Source of the DNA: DASYXW01 sp035934405
Lineage (GTDB): Bacteria; Acidobacteriota; Terriglobia; UBA7540
Direction of reading: 5' to 3'
NCBI GenBank assembly: GCA_035934405.1
Contig: DASYXW010000058.1
Span: 55,223-119,222 of the forward strand
DNA: 64,000 nucleotides
Below, piece after piece: positions 6,934-16,306 of the stretch. The notes beneath the pieces were generated by a model. The model had not been told where the DNA came from. It ran no database searches and saw only the letters and a list, made by a program, of their open reading frames with translations. Positions within the stretch are counted from its first letter, which is position 1. Every line of letters begins with the position of its first letter. Position numbers and translations under genes: made by a program.

Positions 6934-7938
6934 ATGGGTGACGATCTTTCCCCATCCCTTCGGGCGCTCGATGCCGGTGCGGGCGGCCCCGTGGTTTGGG
7001 CGGCGTATGAGCCGCCGCAGCCCCTGAGGCGAATGTTGCGCAGATTGCGGCCGTGGCTGTCGGCCCCGCTTTTTCATCTGCTGCTTTTCCTGCTCACCGC
7101 TGCGACTACACTCGACGTGGGCGCACACTTGGCCGCGAACTTCGCTCATCACCTTCCGGCTTTCGATCTCGACCTTTCGCCCGCCTTTTTCCTCGAACCC
7201 CTACACCACCCTTCCAGCGTGGCCACCGGCATACCGTTTGCGTTCACACTGCTCGCGATCCTGCTGGCGCATGAGCTCGGGCACTATTTTGCCTGCCGCT
7301 ATTACGGCATCCGATCGACGCTCCCCTATTTTCTGCCGGCGCCGACGCTGATCGGGACGCTCGGCGCCTTTATCCGCATCCAATCGCCGATTCCCACGCG
7401 TCGCATGTTGTTTGACGTCGGCATCGCAGGCCCGATTGCCGGTTTCGTCGTCGCCGTGCCGTCGCTCTGGGTGGGCGTGTTGCGGTCAAGGTTTAGCCTC
7501 CGTTCCACCGCTTTCGATCCCATCCGCCTCGGCAGTCCGCCGGCGCTAACGCTGCTCGTGCGCGTGCTGCGTCACGGGATCGAGCCTTCCCATCTCGTGC
7601 TCAATCCGATCGCTTGCGCGGCCTGGGTGGGCTTGTTCGCCACCGCGCTCAACCTGCTGCCGATGGGGCAACTCGATGGCGGTCACATCTTGTACGCTGT
7701 CTTCGGGCGCCGGCACAAGGCGCTCTCTCTCGCCTTTTTTCTTGCCCTGCTGCCGCTGGGGATTTTCTACTGGACGGGCTGGATCGTGTGGGCGGTGCTG
7801 ATGCTGGTGGTGGGGCTGCGCCATCCGGCTCTCGTCGATTCCGACGAGCCCCTGGGCCGCGGCCGCAAGTGGCTGGCGCTCGTCGCCGCGCTCATGCTCG
7901 TGCTGTGCTTTGTTCCGACGCCGTTCTCAGTCCGGTGA
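6934..7938 (+). CDS. M50 family (site-2-protease type) membrane metalloprotease
   Basis: Intramembrane zinc protease. The zinc-binding motif LLAHELGHYFACRYYGI (residues ~111-121) and the second motif NLLPMGQLDGGHILYAVFGRRH are intact, so it should be active. The interval LPYFLPAPTLIGTLGAFIRIQSPIP resembles the plant EGY1 / cyanobacterial S2P group rather than RseP, and there is no PDZ domain. Several hydrophobic segments lie at about 47-64, 98-120, 165-185, 230-245, 265-290 and 310-327. ATG at 6934 lacks a strong ribosome site. The substrate is unknown; related enzymes release membrane-tethered transcription or anti-sigma factors. Confidence 0.88.
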   Translation: MGDDLSPSLRALDAGAGGPVVWAAYEPPQPLRRMLRRLRPWLSAPLFHLLLFLLTAATTLDVGAHLAANFAHHLPAFDLDLSPAFFLEPLHHPSSVATGIPFAFTLLAILLAHELGHYFACRYYGIRSTLPYFLPAPTLIGTLGAFIRIQSPIPTRRMLFDVGIAGPIAGFVVAVPSLWVGVLRSRFSLRSTAFDPIRLGSPPALTLLVRVLRHGIEPSHLVLNPIACAAWVGLFATALNLLPMGQLDGGHILYAVFGRRHKALSLAFFLALLPLGIFYWTGWIVWAVLMLVVGLRHPALVDSDEPLGRGRKWLALVAALMLVLCFVPTPFSVR

Positions 7939-8042
7939 GTTCGGTTGTCGGCTCTCGGTTTTCGGTTACCGGATGAACTCACTATGGCGCCATGTGCCGT
8001 GCAATAGCCTCTGCACCGACAACCGACTACTGATTTCTCAGC
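7937..8042. repeat. Inverted pair of cggttgtcgg / ccgacaaccg words
   Basis: gttcggttgtcggctctcggttttcggttacc (7939-7970) is answered by caccgacaaccgactactgatttctcag (8013-8041). This lies between two convergent genes and could serve as a bidirectional transcription stop, although there is no T-tract. The words cgactactgatttctcag link it to the arrays near groEL. Confidence 0.45.
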
Positions 8043-9940
8043 GAGGCCACCGGAAAGTAGAGTCCTTTCGGCTCGCGGCGCCACCAGGCTCCCGTCGCGC
8101 GCCGCTCGGCAAAGGTGGTGAAGTGGTAGTCGTAGACCATAGCGCGAACATACCGTGGGGGCGCGCCAGGAAACGGGTTCCGGGCGAGGAGCGCCAAGAC
8201 CTCGGGCGATCCTTGGAGCAGCCGCACCATGAAGTTCACGAACCACGGGCTTTGCTGGTAGCTCCCGAGCGCCGCGAACCACATCTGCCAGTCAAGCCGC
8301 GGCTGGAAAGGCTCCACCCAGCGCGGCCTGCGCCGCACGTCGCCCGGTTTGTACTTAAACTCATAGGCGAGCCACGTCACGCCGTCGTTGCTGCCTTCCA
8401 CCTGAATCTCCAGGCGCGACGTGGTCATCACCGCGAAGAGCCCGTAGTTGTTGGCGAGGTAGAGCGGTGCGAGGCCGTCGAGCGCGCGATCGGCGGCGTC
8501 CGGGATCCAGCCCGCGGCGCCGAACCTCTGCGCCATGCGCGCGCTCGTCGCAAACAAAATGATGACGGCCAGCGCTGCGATGACCGCGCGCCGTAACCGC
8601 GAGGGCGCCCGGTGCTCCACGCCGCCACTGATGCGCTCAGCAAGCCGTGAGGGCCATAAGGGGAAGACCCGGCGGAGCGCGGCGTCGTCGAGCAGTAGAA
8701 CGCACAGCGTGACGGTTAGCAGGTTAAAGAAGCAATAATTGCCAGTCAGCGCGATGAGCGCCTGGAAAATGACCGCCAGCGCGGCGCCAGCCAAGCGCAA
8801 GCGTCGCGGAAGAAAGATGAGGAAAGGAACCAGTAGTTCGAACCCGAAGACGGCGGCAACCGATGCTTTTTGAAACCAGTCCGGCAACTGCGCCATGTAC
8901 CAGGCAACGGCTGTAGGCAGCGGTTGGGTCCAGTAGTGGTAATCGAGCGCGGTCAGGTTGCGCCACGCGGAATCGCCGCTCAACAGCTTGACGGCGCCCG
9001 AGAGAAACAGCAACCGGAAGAGCAACCAGCGCAGCAGCCACAAGACCACAGTTGAAGGCGGCGATTCTGCCCGAATGCCGCGCTTCCACGGCGCCCCGAT
9101 CCATTGCCAGGGCGCGAAGAAGATGGCGAGGAATCCGGTTTCGAGCAGCAGGATGTCCCACTGGAACGACATGAAGTCGCCGCCGACGGCAACGAGCGAT
9201 AGATAGAACGCCCAGAGGACGACGAGCACGGGCGCGGTCGAGACATCGAATACCACGAGTACAGAAAGCGCGGCGCCTCCTCGGGCAAGAAATCTCAGGA
9301 AGAAGTCACTGGAGTCGAGCCACACGAGCGTCGGAAACATGTGGTAGCGCTCGGAGCCGAACGCGCTCGTCGCCTGCCGCAGAAGATTGTGAGCAGGCAA
9401 AATCCCGTGGGCTCCGACGAGGCCCGTGACCTGCGTCGAAAGCGACAGAAAGGCGACGAAATAAACCACGCCGAGCAGCCGCAAGAAGAGCCAGCGCGAG
9501 AGCGCATAGGAAGAGGGGTTCGGGTGTTTGCCCCACAGGAGACGAGTGAGCGTGGAGAAAAAAGGACGGTGCGCAGCCACCACCCGATAGGCGGCTTCGC
9601 TGGCGGTTGCGAAGCCGGGAACGCGCTCGTACACGCCGAGCGTCCACGCGCGCCCCGGCGCGTAAGCGAGGGCCTGAAAAATGGCTTCCGCGCCGCTCGA
9701 GACCCGGCCGTCCGGCAGAATAAGTTGCACGGATTGGGCGAACTGCTCCGGTGGTATTTGCGGGAACTGCCCCGCCACCTCCTGCGAGGGCGCGAAGCTG
9801 ACGCGATCGCCGACGGCGCTGCGCCAGCGCGCGACCCAGAAGCGGCAGAATCCGCAGTCTCCGTCGTACACGAGAAGCGGCTGCGACATGCCGCGGCCTT
9901 CATGCGCGGGGGTCTCGCTTTGGGGCGGGTGGGGTTCCAT
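8027..9940 (-). CDS. DUF393 (thiol-oxidoreductase-like) domain fused to lipase maturation factor domain
   Basis: Two families are joined. The first ~120 residues match DUF393/YuxK, with the redox-like motif YDGDCGFCRFW. The remainder, from about residue 145, is a polytopic lipase maturation factor: repeated hydrophobic segments, WDILLLETGFLAIFFAPW, YHYWTQPLPTAVAWYM and a soluble C-terminal part ending in PWFVNFMVRLLQGSPEVLALLARNPFP. LMF proteins assist folding of secreted lipases, where disulfide chemistry matters, so the fusion makes sense. ATG at 9940 gives 637 residues; ATG at 9889 (MSQPLLVYDGDCG) begins right at the domain and is a good alternative. Confidence 0.85.
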   Translation of the reverse strand: MEPHPPQSETPAHEGRGMSQPLLVYDGDCGFCRFWVARWRSAVGDRVSFAPSQEVAGQFPQIPPEQFAQSVQLILPDGRVSSGAEAIFQALAYAPGRAWTLGVYERVPGFATASEAAYRVVAAHRPFFSTLTRLLWGKHPNPSSYALSRWLFLRLLGVVYFVAFLSLSTQVTGLVGAHGILPAHNLLRQATSAFGSERYHMFPTLVWLDSSDFFLRFLARGGAALSVLVVFDVSTAPVLVVLWAFYLSLVAVGGDFMSFQWDILLLETGFLAIFFAPWQWIGAPWKRGIRAESPPSTVVLWLLRWLLFRLLFLSGAVKLLSGDSAWRNLTALDYHYWTQPLPTAVAWYMAQLPDWFQKASVAAVFGFELLVPFLIFLPRRLRLAGAALAVIFQALIALTGNYCFFNLLTVTLCVLLLDDAALRRVFPLWPSRLAERISGGVEHRAPSRLRRAVIAALAVIILFATSARMAQRFGAAGWIPDAADRALDGLAPLYLANNYGLFAVMTTSRLEIQVEGSNDGVTWLAYEFKYKPGDVRRRPRWVEPFQPRLDWQMWFAALGSYQQSPWFVNFMVRLLQGSPEVLALLARNPFPGAPPRYVRAMVYDYHFTTFAERRATGAWWRREPKGLYFPVASLRNQ

Positions 9941-10052
9941 GAACAACTAGAGTTGTCGGCCTTCGGTGTAACTTTGTCAAGCGTAGAACTCGTCCGCTGA
10001 TGCCGTTTACAGTTCTCACGCCCTGACTTAGGGTACGGCCCGTGAAGCCCAT

Positions 10053-10373
10053 ATGACCGATAAAATCGTCATCCTTGTCACCGCCGGTAGCCTGCGCGAG
10101 GCGCGCAAGATCGCGCGGAGCCTGCTCGAGCAGAAGCTCGCGGCGTGCGTTAACATCTCGCCGCCCGTCCAATCGGTCTACCGTTGGCAAGGCAGGGTTG
10201 AGATGGCAAGGGAGTTTCTCCTGATTATCAAAAGCACTCGTGAACTGTTTGATCCCATCAAGGCGGAGGTTCTCAAGCTGCACAGCTACACCACGCCGGA
10301 AATCATCTGCCTGCCGATTATTGACGGCTCGGCGGAGTACTTGCGGTGGTTGGAAGAGTCGGTGAGAAAGTAG
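10053..10373 (+). CDS. cutA: Divalent-cation tolerance protein CutA
   Basis: A small trimeric ferredoxin-like protein linked to copper tolerance. The 106 residues carry the family hallmarks ARSLLEQKLAACVNI, SVYRWQG, EFLLIIKSTRELF and HSYTTPEIICLPI. The length matches the family. It stands alone between the convergent DUF393-LMF gene and a broken gene. Confidence 0.93.
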   Translation: MTDKIVILVTAGSLREARKIARSLLEQKLAACVNISPPVQSVYRWQGRVEMAREFLLIIKSTRELFDPIKAEVLKLHSYTTPEIICLPIIDGSAEYLRWLEESVRK

Positions 10374-10497
10374 GTTCGACGCTCGCTTTTGACAACGGCC
10401 GACGTCAAGGGCAGACTGTCCGCGCGACCTGTCGCATCGTATTCCAGTAATGCTGGCGGAGAGGGTTTCCGCCAAGCCTTTGAAATGAGGCGAAGCG

Positions 10498-10869
10498 ATG
10501 AAGACAAACTATCGGGCGGGGATTGTCTCGGCGATCCTGTGCTGGATTCTTGGAGCCGTGTGGTACGACCTGCTCTTTGGCAAACCGTGGATGGCGCTTG
10601 AGAATATGACCGAGGCACAGGTGCGAAGTATGAATCCGGTTCTGCCCTTCGTCGTTACATTCCTTTTGAATGTGCTGATTGCGTGAGCGCTGGCGCGAGT
10701 CTGTGTCTGGCGCCCGGGTGTGGATTGGCTTTGTCGGTCTGATCACCTACCCGACGTCGATGTATGAGATGGGCCCATGAAACTGTTCGTCATCAACGAA
10801 GTCCATTCCCTGATTGGGTTGTGCCTGATGGGTGCGGTGCTTGGCGCCTGGAAGAAAAAGACCGCGTAG
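10498..10869 (+). pseudogene. DUF1761 family gene broken by frame changes
   Basis: Three pieces in different frames together resemble one DUF1761 membrane protein. The first, ATG at 10498, reads TNYRAGIVSAILCWILGAVWYDLLFGKPW and stops at 10684. The middle, near 10690-10780, reads ARVWIGFVGLITYPTSMYEMGP. The last, ATG 10777 to 10869, reads KLFVINEVHSLIGLCLMGAVLGAWKKKTA. At least two frame interruptions and some missing sequence are needed to join them, so this is best read as a decaying gene, unless sequencing errors caused the breaks. Confidence 0.75.
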
Positions 10870-10889
10870 TGGGTAGGGGAGCGGAATCA

Positions 10890-12032
10890 TTAACTAATCG
10901 TCGCCAGCGCCTGCTTCAGATCCGCAATCAGGTCCTCCACGTCCTCGACTCCGACCGAAATCCGCACCAGTCCGTCGGTGATGCCCAGCCGCTGGCGCTC
11001 CTCCGGTGGGACACTGGCGTGGGTCATGCTGGCCGGGTGGGAAATCAATGTCTCAACTCCGCCCAGGCTTTCGGCGAGCGAACACAGGCGCACGGATTTC
11101 AGCAGAAGTCGCGCGTTCTCGATCGAGCCGGTTTCAAACGAGATCATGCCGCCGAATCCTCGCATCTGCCGTTTTGCCAGTTCGTGCTGCGGATGCGATG
11201 GGAGGCCGGGGTAGTGGACTCTCTTGACCGCGGGGTGAGAGTTCAAGAACGCCGCCACGGCCATGCCGTTCGCGTTGTGTTTTTCCATGCGAAGAGCTAG
11301 TGTCTTCACGCCACGCAGAATCAGCCAACTATCCATGGGTCCGAGGACCGCGCCGGCGGCGTTCTGCAAAAACTTTAGCCGCTCGGCGAGCGTCGCATCG
11401 TTCAGGATGACGGCGCCACCTACGCCGTCCGAATGACCGTTGAGATACTTCGTCGTGCTGTGAACCACGAAGTCGGCTCCGAGCTCGAGCGGACGCTGCA
11501 GGTACGGGCTCATGAAGGTGTTGTCCACCGCTAGCCACACATTGTGCCGATGCGCCAGCGTGGCGGCGGCGGCGATGTCGGTAATCTCCATGATGGGATT
11601 GGTCGGCGTCTCAATGAACAGCATCCGCGTGTTTGGGCGGAAGGCGTGCTCCACGTCCTCCAGCCGGCAGGTGTTGACATAGCTGAAACTGAGGCCGAAA
11701 TCCTTCAGCACACGCTCGAAAAGGCGGAACGATCCTCCGTAGAGATTGTGGCCGGACACGACGTGATCGCCGGACTTGAGCAGACTCATCAGGATGTTGG
11801 TGGCCGCCATGCCCGAAGCGAAGGCATAAGCGAAGCTCCCGCCTTCAAGCCGCGCCAGGTTCCGCTCGAGCGCCGCGCGCGTGGGATTGCCCGTGCGGGC
11901 GTATTCATATCCCTTGTGCTTGCCCAGCTCTTCCTGCACGAAGGTCGAGGTTTGATAAATCGGAACGATAATCGCCCCGGTGGCGGGGTCCGGCTCCTGC
12001 CCTACGTGAATCGCGTCGGTTGCAAATCCCAT
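10890..12032 (-). CDS. PLP-dependent cystathionine gamma-synthase / lyase family enzyme
   Basis: An enzyme of methionine/cysteine interconversion that forms or cleaves C-gamma-S bonds, using pyridoxal phosphate. The 380-residue Cys/Met-metabolism fold is complete: IYQTSTFVQEELG, YEYARTGNPTRAALE, FASGMAA, LFIETPTNPIMEI, VDNTFMSPYLQRPLELGAD and HSTTKYLNGHSDGVGG with the Schiff-base Lys. The start ATG at 12032 has AGAGGAG 5 bases before it. Sequence alone does not separate MetB from MetC or gamma-lyase activity; no other methionine gene is adjacent. Confidence 0.92.
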   Translation of the reverse strand: MGFATDAIHVGQEPDPATGAIIVPIYQTSTFVQEELGKHKGYEYARTGNPTRAALERNLARLEGGSFAYAFASGMAATNILMSLLKSGDHVVSGHNLYGGSFRLFERVLKDFGLSFSYVNTCRLEDVEHAFRPNTRMLFIETPTNPIMEITDIAAAATLAHRHNVWLAVDNTFMSPYLQRPLELGADFVVHSTTKYLNGHSDGVGGAVILNDATLAERLKFLQNAAGAVLGPMDSWLILRGVKTLALRMEKHNANGMAVAAFLNSHPAVKRVHYPGLPSHPQHELAKRQMRGFGGMISFETGSIENARLLLKSVRLCSLAESLGGVETLISHPASMTHASVPPEERQRLGITDGLVRISVGVEDVEDLIADLKQALATIS

Positions 12033-12092
12033 GCATCTCCTCTTGGTGGAATCCTGGATCTTGAATCGGCGGACGGCTCAGCAGTTCGACGG

Positions 12093-13085
12093 CTAGTCGC
12101 CAGAGATGAACTCCTCCATGTCCGGCGCGGTCGCGGCCAGACCCGGAAAGGTCGTGAGGCCTATGGCCTCGGACATGAAGCGAAGCGTGCTTTGATGCTG
12201 ATACGGATTGCTAGAAATGAAACCCGGCTTGACGTTGGGTCCGACGGCAACCCAGGCCACCTTGCCGCCGCCGTGGTTGTTGTCGGTTAGCGACTCGTCG
12301 AACACGATCACCAGCAGCCCGCCGCCCGGCGTGCTGAAATCGGAGCTCTGGATGAGGGGTTGAAGGTTCGTCTGTAGCCAGCTATCCACGTTCGCCAGGT
12401 TCTGGTTGTCGGTGCAATTCGGATTGTTGTCAGGGCAGTCGTGGCCGTCGTGATCGTTGTCGGGGACAATGAAGGAATAATTCGGCAACGTGTGATTGTT
12501 CAGATCGGTCGCAAACTGGGTGAAGGGCACCAGGTTTTGCCGCTCGCTCGTGCTTTGGCGCACATCGGAGAAATAGGAGAGGGGGTTGTGGTGCTGGGTG
12601 TAGTCGCCCTGATTACGCCCGATGTAGCCGACCGAGGGGAGCCCCTCCGAGTATTCCTTCCACGTTTTCCCCGCGCCAATCAGATGCCGGACGATGTTGT
12701 CTTTCGTCACCGTGGCCCCGAAATTATCATCATTGGTGATGATCTCGCCCGCGGTCAGCATGAAGTAATTGCCGATGGAAGGATGCGTGTTCGCAAAATA
12801 GTTTTGGGCGTAAGCGTAAGTGGTGGCTAGGCTGTTGAGGTATGGCATGCTGGCATTGCCGATGACGCTCGAATAGTTGTGATTCTCTAGCAGAACGATG
12901 AAAACGTGATTTACCTGCACGTCGGATGTTGAAAGGGGGCCCACCGTTTGCGCGGTGTTTCGGGACATGGTGCGTGGCGCCCAGGGACCTACGGGCGTCA
13001 CACTCAGCCCCGCGAGAATCAATACCAACAGCCCGGCTGAAGTCTTGGTCACCGTTACCTCCGCTGTGCTGTTCATCAGAGTCAT
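12093..13085 (-). CDS. Secreted phosphoesterase (acid phosphatase / phospholipase C-like)
   Basis: The protein begins with a signal-like segment (SAGLLVLILAGLSVTPVG), then shows the PF04185 phosphoesterase motifs: HVFIVLLENHNYSSVIG with the nucleophile region, a NTHPSIGNYFMLTAG segment, VPDNDHDGHDC and LVIVFDESLTDNNHGGGKVAWVAVGP. These correspond to the metal-binding sites of the alkaline-phosphatase-like superfamily. The 330-residue length suits the AcpA-like group. Start: ATG at 13085, or ATG at 13076 three codons in. Both give the same mature protein. Location should be periplasmic or extracellular. Confidence 0.85.
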   Translation of the reverse strand: MTLMNSTAEVTVTKTSAGLLVLILAGLSVTPVGPWAPRTMSRNTAQTVGPLSTSDVQVNHVFIVLLENHNYSSVIGNASMPYLNSLATTYAYAQNYFANTHPSIGNYFMLTAGEIITNDDNFGATVTKDNIVRHLIGAGKTWKEYSEGLPSVGYIGRNQGDYTQHHNPLSYFSDVRQSTSERQNLVPFTQFATDLNNHTLPNYSFIVPDNDHDGHDCPDNNPNCTDNQNLANVDSWLQTNLQPLIQSSDFSTPGGGLLVIVFDESLTDNNHGGGKVAWVAVGPNVKPGFISSNPYQHQSTLRFMSEAIGLTTFPGLAATAPDMEEFISGD

Positions 13086-13505
13086 CTCAGTTTACATCTT
13101 CCTGGGCTCCCGGGGCTGCAAAAACGCTCGGTGTATCATTCGATGTTGGCGGATGTTTCCTCTATTGCCAGTGGTTACCGCGCCGGGCCTATCGGACCAA
13201 CGAGTATTGGGATGTCACTTCGGGTCAGGAAGCTGGGCTGAAAATAACGTCCCGCCGATCCTGGGCTCCCTATTCCTGCCTTTCCAGCCGCTGCTTCTCG
13301 CCGAGCGCCCATGTACCTGGGAAGGGCGAGGCGTGTGACCCTCCGGCCCCATGCCAGCAATGTCAGGTCGAGGCTAGGGAACTGGCCTATCTCAAGGTGA
13401 AAGAACCGGCCAGCTCGTCTTCGGCGCGCGAAGAGCACAAATATACTGCCGTTCGCGGTGCGGTGTGTGGGCCGCGCACGTGCATTGATCCTTCGCAAAA
13501 ATCGC
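13086..13505. other. Gene-free spacer upstream of the initiator tRNA
   Basis: I see no credible coding frame here on either strand. The first ~60 bases presumably contain the promoter and leader of the phosphoesterase gene, but no clear boxes stand out. Confidence 0.5.
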
Positions 13506-13534
13506 TTGGCAGTCCGGCAGGGTTTGGGTATACT
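13506..13534 (+). promoter_or_regulatory. Promoter of the initiator tRNA
   Basis: TTGGCA at 13506-13511 and TATACT at 13529-13534 are separated by exactly 17 bases. The expected start point is at or just inside base 1 of the tRNA (13540), leaving essentially no 5' leader. Confidence 0.7.
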
Positions 13535-13539
13535 CGATT

Positions 13540-13594
<55 letters not shown>

Positions 13595-13616
<22 letters not shown>

Positions 13617-15244
13617 TCAATTTCTGTCATTCTTGGTCGCGGGTCGGTCAGGAAACTGCTTGTATAGCCACCTAACAGATTCCATTCGCCTTCGGCGACG
13701 TAGAACCTTGCCCCTCCCACTTGCTGGGGACTCATGCGGATTTCTTTAACGTGCTTGGCAAGCTCGGCACGCGCGGCCGGGATGTCCCGGTGAAGCAAAG
13801 CGCGAATGTCGGTCAGGCTCTTGTCCACAAACCTGCGGATTTCGTCCAGATGCGTTTCGACTGAACCGGGACCGTCCGAAAGTAGGCGGCTCGTTATCTC
13901 CCTGAGTTCCCGCTCGCGCTGAGCGATCTGAGACTTCAAGGAATCAAACGCACAGCCTTGGGCGGCCAAGCGCCACAGGCGATCAAGCTCAAGCTCCAAG
14001 GAAGCCTTGCGCTCACGATCTGTGTCGAGTTTCGACGAAAGCCCGGAAAATCGCGCCTTGAGCTGGACTCCGAATTCTTCAACCGCAAAATCGATAACCT
14101 CGGGCCTCAGAACTTCGCTCTGTAGGTCCGCGAGCAACCGCTGCTCCAGCCAATCTTCCCGCTCCCTCAAGTCATTTGAGCACGCGCCGCGCTCGGAGTT
14201 CTGCGGGCAACCGTACTTCGGACGCCCACCCTTGCGAGAGCCGCTCACGATAGTCAGGTTGTGACCGCAGGCTCCACACTTTATGAAACCAGTAAGCAGG
14301 TGGTGGACTCCCCGACCGATTAGGTCTCGTCCCTTGCCTCGGCGTCCGTAAGTCTCGCCAGTCCACGCGAGCCGATCTTGTACCGTCCGCCAAAGCTCAT
14401 CCGCGAGGATGCGCAGCTCCGGGCGCTCCATCACGCGCCATTCACTTTGCGGCCGCTCTCGACGAATCCGCTTTCGGCTCCCAGGCTTCTTGATGAACTT
14501 GGCCCGATTCCATACCATCCGGCCGATGTAAAGCTCGCGCCGCAGCATTTCCCGAATCGCACTAGGGCACCAGCTTGCCCGTCGCCTCCCGCTTCGGGCA
14601 CGGGGCGAAGGCAGCCGTTCAGCGTTCAACGCCTTTGCGATTGCTTTCAGCGAGTAGCCGTTGGCCGACATTTCGAAAATGCGTCGAACAGTCGCCGCTT
14701 CAGCTTCGCTTACTTCGAGCCGGACGCCATCGGTACTCGGGACGCTCCGGTAGCCAAAACAACGGCCGCCAGCATGGAGGCCGCGTAAGACCTTCCCCTC
14801 AAGCCCTCGGTGAGTCTTCTTTGCCAACTCTTTCACGTACTGGTTGTCGATCAGGCCATGCACAGCTATCAGCACATCGGCCTGCTCGCTCGATGAGTCA
14901 ATTCCTTGTCCTACTGCCACAACGCGGACGCCAGCGAAATTGAACCGCTCAAAGAGCTGCATCGCGGTCGCCTGATGCCGTGACAGACGGCTCGTGTCGT
15001 CCACAAGCAGCACATCGAACGTCCGGCCCGGCATCGATACAGCGTCCACGAGTGCGCACAGGCCGGGCCGGTCCTCAGACGAACTGCCGGACATCGCGCC
15101 GTCCGAGTAGATATGCTCTGGCAGAATCTGCCAGCCTTGGCTCGCAGCGTGTTCGCAGCACTTTCGCACCTGGTCTTCGATGGATAGAGGGCTCTGCTTG
15201 TCGGTGGAATACCGGGCGTAAACGGCGCACCAAGGGTTGCTCAT
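13595..15244 (-). CDS. Large serine recombinase (integrase of the element)
   Basis: Catalyses site-specific integration and excision. The N-terminal resolvase domain has the nucleophile segment VYARYSTDKQSPLSIEDQ (catalytic Ser about residue 13) and LLVDDTSRLSRHQ. The recombinase domain follows (KTHRGLEGKVLRGLHAGGRCFGYR), then a zinc-ribbon-type region (FIKCGACGHNLTI...YGCPQNSERGACSN) and a C-terminal coiled coil (about 420-480). In the integrated state the last codons come from the tRNA: the TGA stop (13597-13595) lies in the T-loop. Joining across the right att site would replace W-I-stop by 26 residues. The upstream small gene overlaps its start by 4 bases. Confidence 0.95.
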
Positions 15245-15495
15245 TGTACGTCACACTCCAACGGCGTCCTTGCCGCTTCGGGCGACTCTCTCACAGTCTC
15301 GTGCTCGAATGCAACCTCAACCCTCACCTTCCGTTCGGCGAGGTACTGATCCACCATCACCGGCACTAGGCAGTTCTTAATCCAACTTCGCAGCGCAGGA
15401 GACAGAGACGAACCGGCCGCTTGATTCCGTCGCTCGACAGAGATACCCTGCGCCTCGTCTGCGAGCCGAATTCTGCCACCAGTTGCCTGATTCAC
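15241..15495 (-). CDS. Small hypothetical protein preceding the recombinase
   Basis: An 84-residue frame whose end overlaps the recombinase start by 4 bases, so the two are translationally coupled. The middle (SPALRSWIKNCLVPVMVDQYLAERK) looks helical; the rest is polar. No family is recognised. Position suggests a directionality or regulatory factor for the recombinase, by analogy with other elements, but no helix-turn-helix is evident. Confidence 0.65.
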   Translation of the reverse strand: MNQATGGRIRLADEAQGISVERRNQAAGSSLSPALRSWIKNCLVPVMVDQYLAERKVRVEVAFEHETVRESPEAARTPLECDVQ

Positions 15496-15519
15496 GATGA
15501 CCTAGCCCGACAAGGAAAA

Positions 15520-16086
15520 TCAGCGATGCCAGCGGCCGAGGCCGAGACGAAAGAACGCCCTCGGTAGATCAGCTGATAGAACCGTATCCCGGCGGCCTCC
15601 GGCAGCCTTGGGCTCTTCGCTCACGGAAAGATCGACGCCCCCGAGCGTGCCTCCAAAATGGAGTTGGCCGAGAGCCTTCGCCGCATACTTGGCCGCGTAG
15701 AAGGCCGCGCCGCGTTTGGGATCGAAGGGCTCAATTCGCGTTCGGCCAAAGCGTCGAAACGCTTCCCGCCACCAAAAGTGCCTTCGCAACTTGGCGACGC
15801 CCGTCACCAGAGCATGGCAGTGATACCGGCCCCCGAGCCTCCCGAACTCTTCAGCGATCATCCAGCCGATAGGTGACACGGCCTGACGCTGAACCAGGGC
15901 GAAATACTCCTCGATTTGCGTTATCGCCGCGTCGGGCACGGGCTCCACCCGAAACGAAAACGGGTTGACAAACCAATCCCAGGGTGCAAGGTCCGCGATG
16001 AATTGCCCGAATGCGCTCGCCATTTTGCTTCGCTCGCGCCTTTGTGCCGCCCAACGCTCCACCGCTCGCCCGTGATCCTGAAGCAT
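15520..16086 (-). CDS. HUH-type rolling-circle replication initiator-like protein
   Basis: The three Rep motifs appear in order in 188 residues: WDWFVNPFSF (about 36-45, motif I), GRYHCHALVTG with H89-C90-H91 (the metal-binding HUH motif) and FYAAKYAAK with Y130 and Y134 (the YxxKY nicking motif). Proteins of this layout nick an origin and attach to the 5' end during rolling-circle replication. Its presence implies the excised circle can replicate. ATG at 16086 is the longest start; ATG at 16023 (MASAFGQF) is possible. A hairpin-rich spacer lies upstream. Confidence 0.75.
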   Translation of the reverse strand: MLQDHGRAVERWAAQRRERSKMASAFGQFIADLAPWDWFVNPFSFRVEPVPDAAITQIEEYFALVQRQAVSPIGWMIAEEFGRLGGRYHCHALVTGVAKLRRHFWWREAFRRFGRTRIEPFDPKRGAAFYAAKYAAKALGQLHFGGTLGGVDLSVSEEPKAAGGRRDTVLSADLPRAFFRLGLGRWHR

Positions 16087-16140
16087 GGGTCGCGCTCACC
16101 GGTGAGCCCAAATAGGCACACTCTGAGTTACGAGGATGGG

Positions 16141-16290
16141 ACAGCGGGTCACGCTGTCACGCCCCCTTCTTTTTCTCCCCACCGGGCATTCAGGGGCACC
16201 GAGGGCGGTTCAGGTGCCCGTATGGGTCGCGAGTCGAGAGAAGGGGAAGCTCGTCGCTCGCGCTTTTGGGTGCCGCCTGAACCGGCCTCG
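16141..16290. promoter_or_regulatory. Hairpin-rich spacer, candidate replication origin
   Basis: Just upstream of the rep gene are ACAGC-GGGTCAC-GCTGT (16141-16157) and GGGCACC (16194-16200) facing GGTGCCC (16213-16219) over a 12-base loop. A further GGGTGCCGCCTGAACC can partly pair with GGCGGTTCAGGTGCCC. Rep proteins of this type usually nick near such hairpins close to their own gene. No known nick consensus is recognised, so this is inference. Confidence 0.3.
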
Positions 16291-16306
16291 ATGCCTCTCT
16301 GACGTG

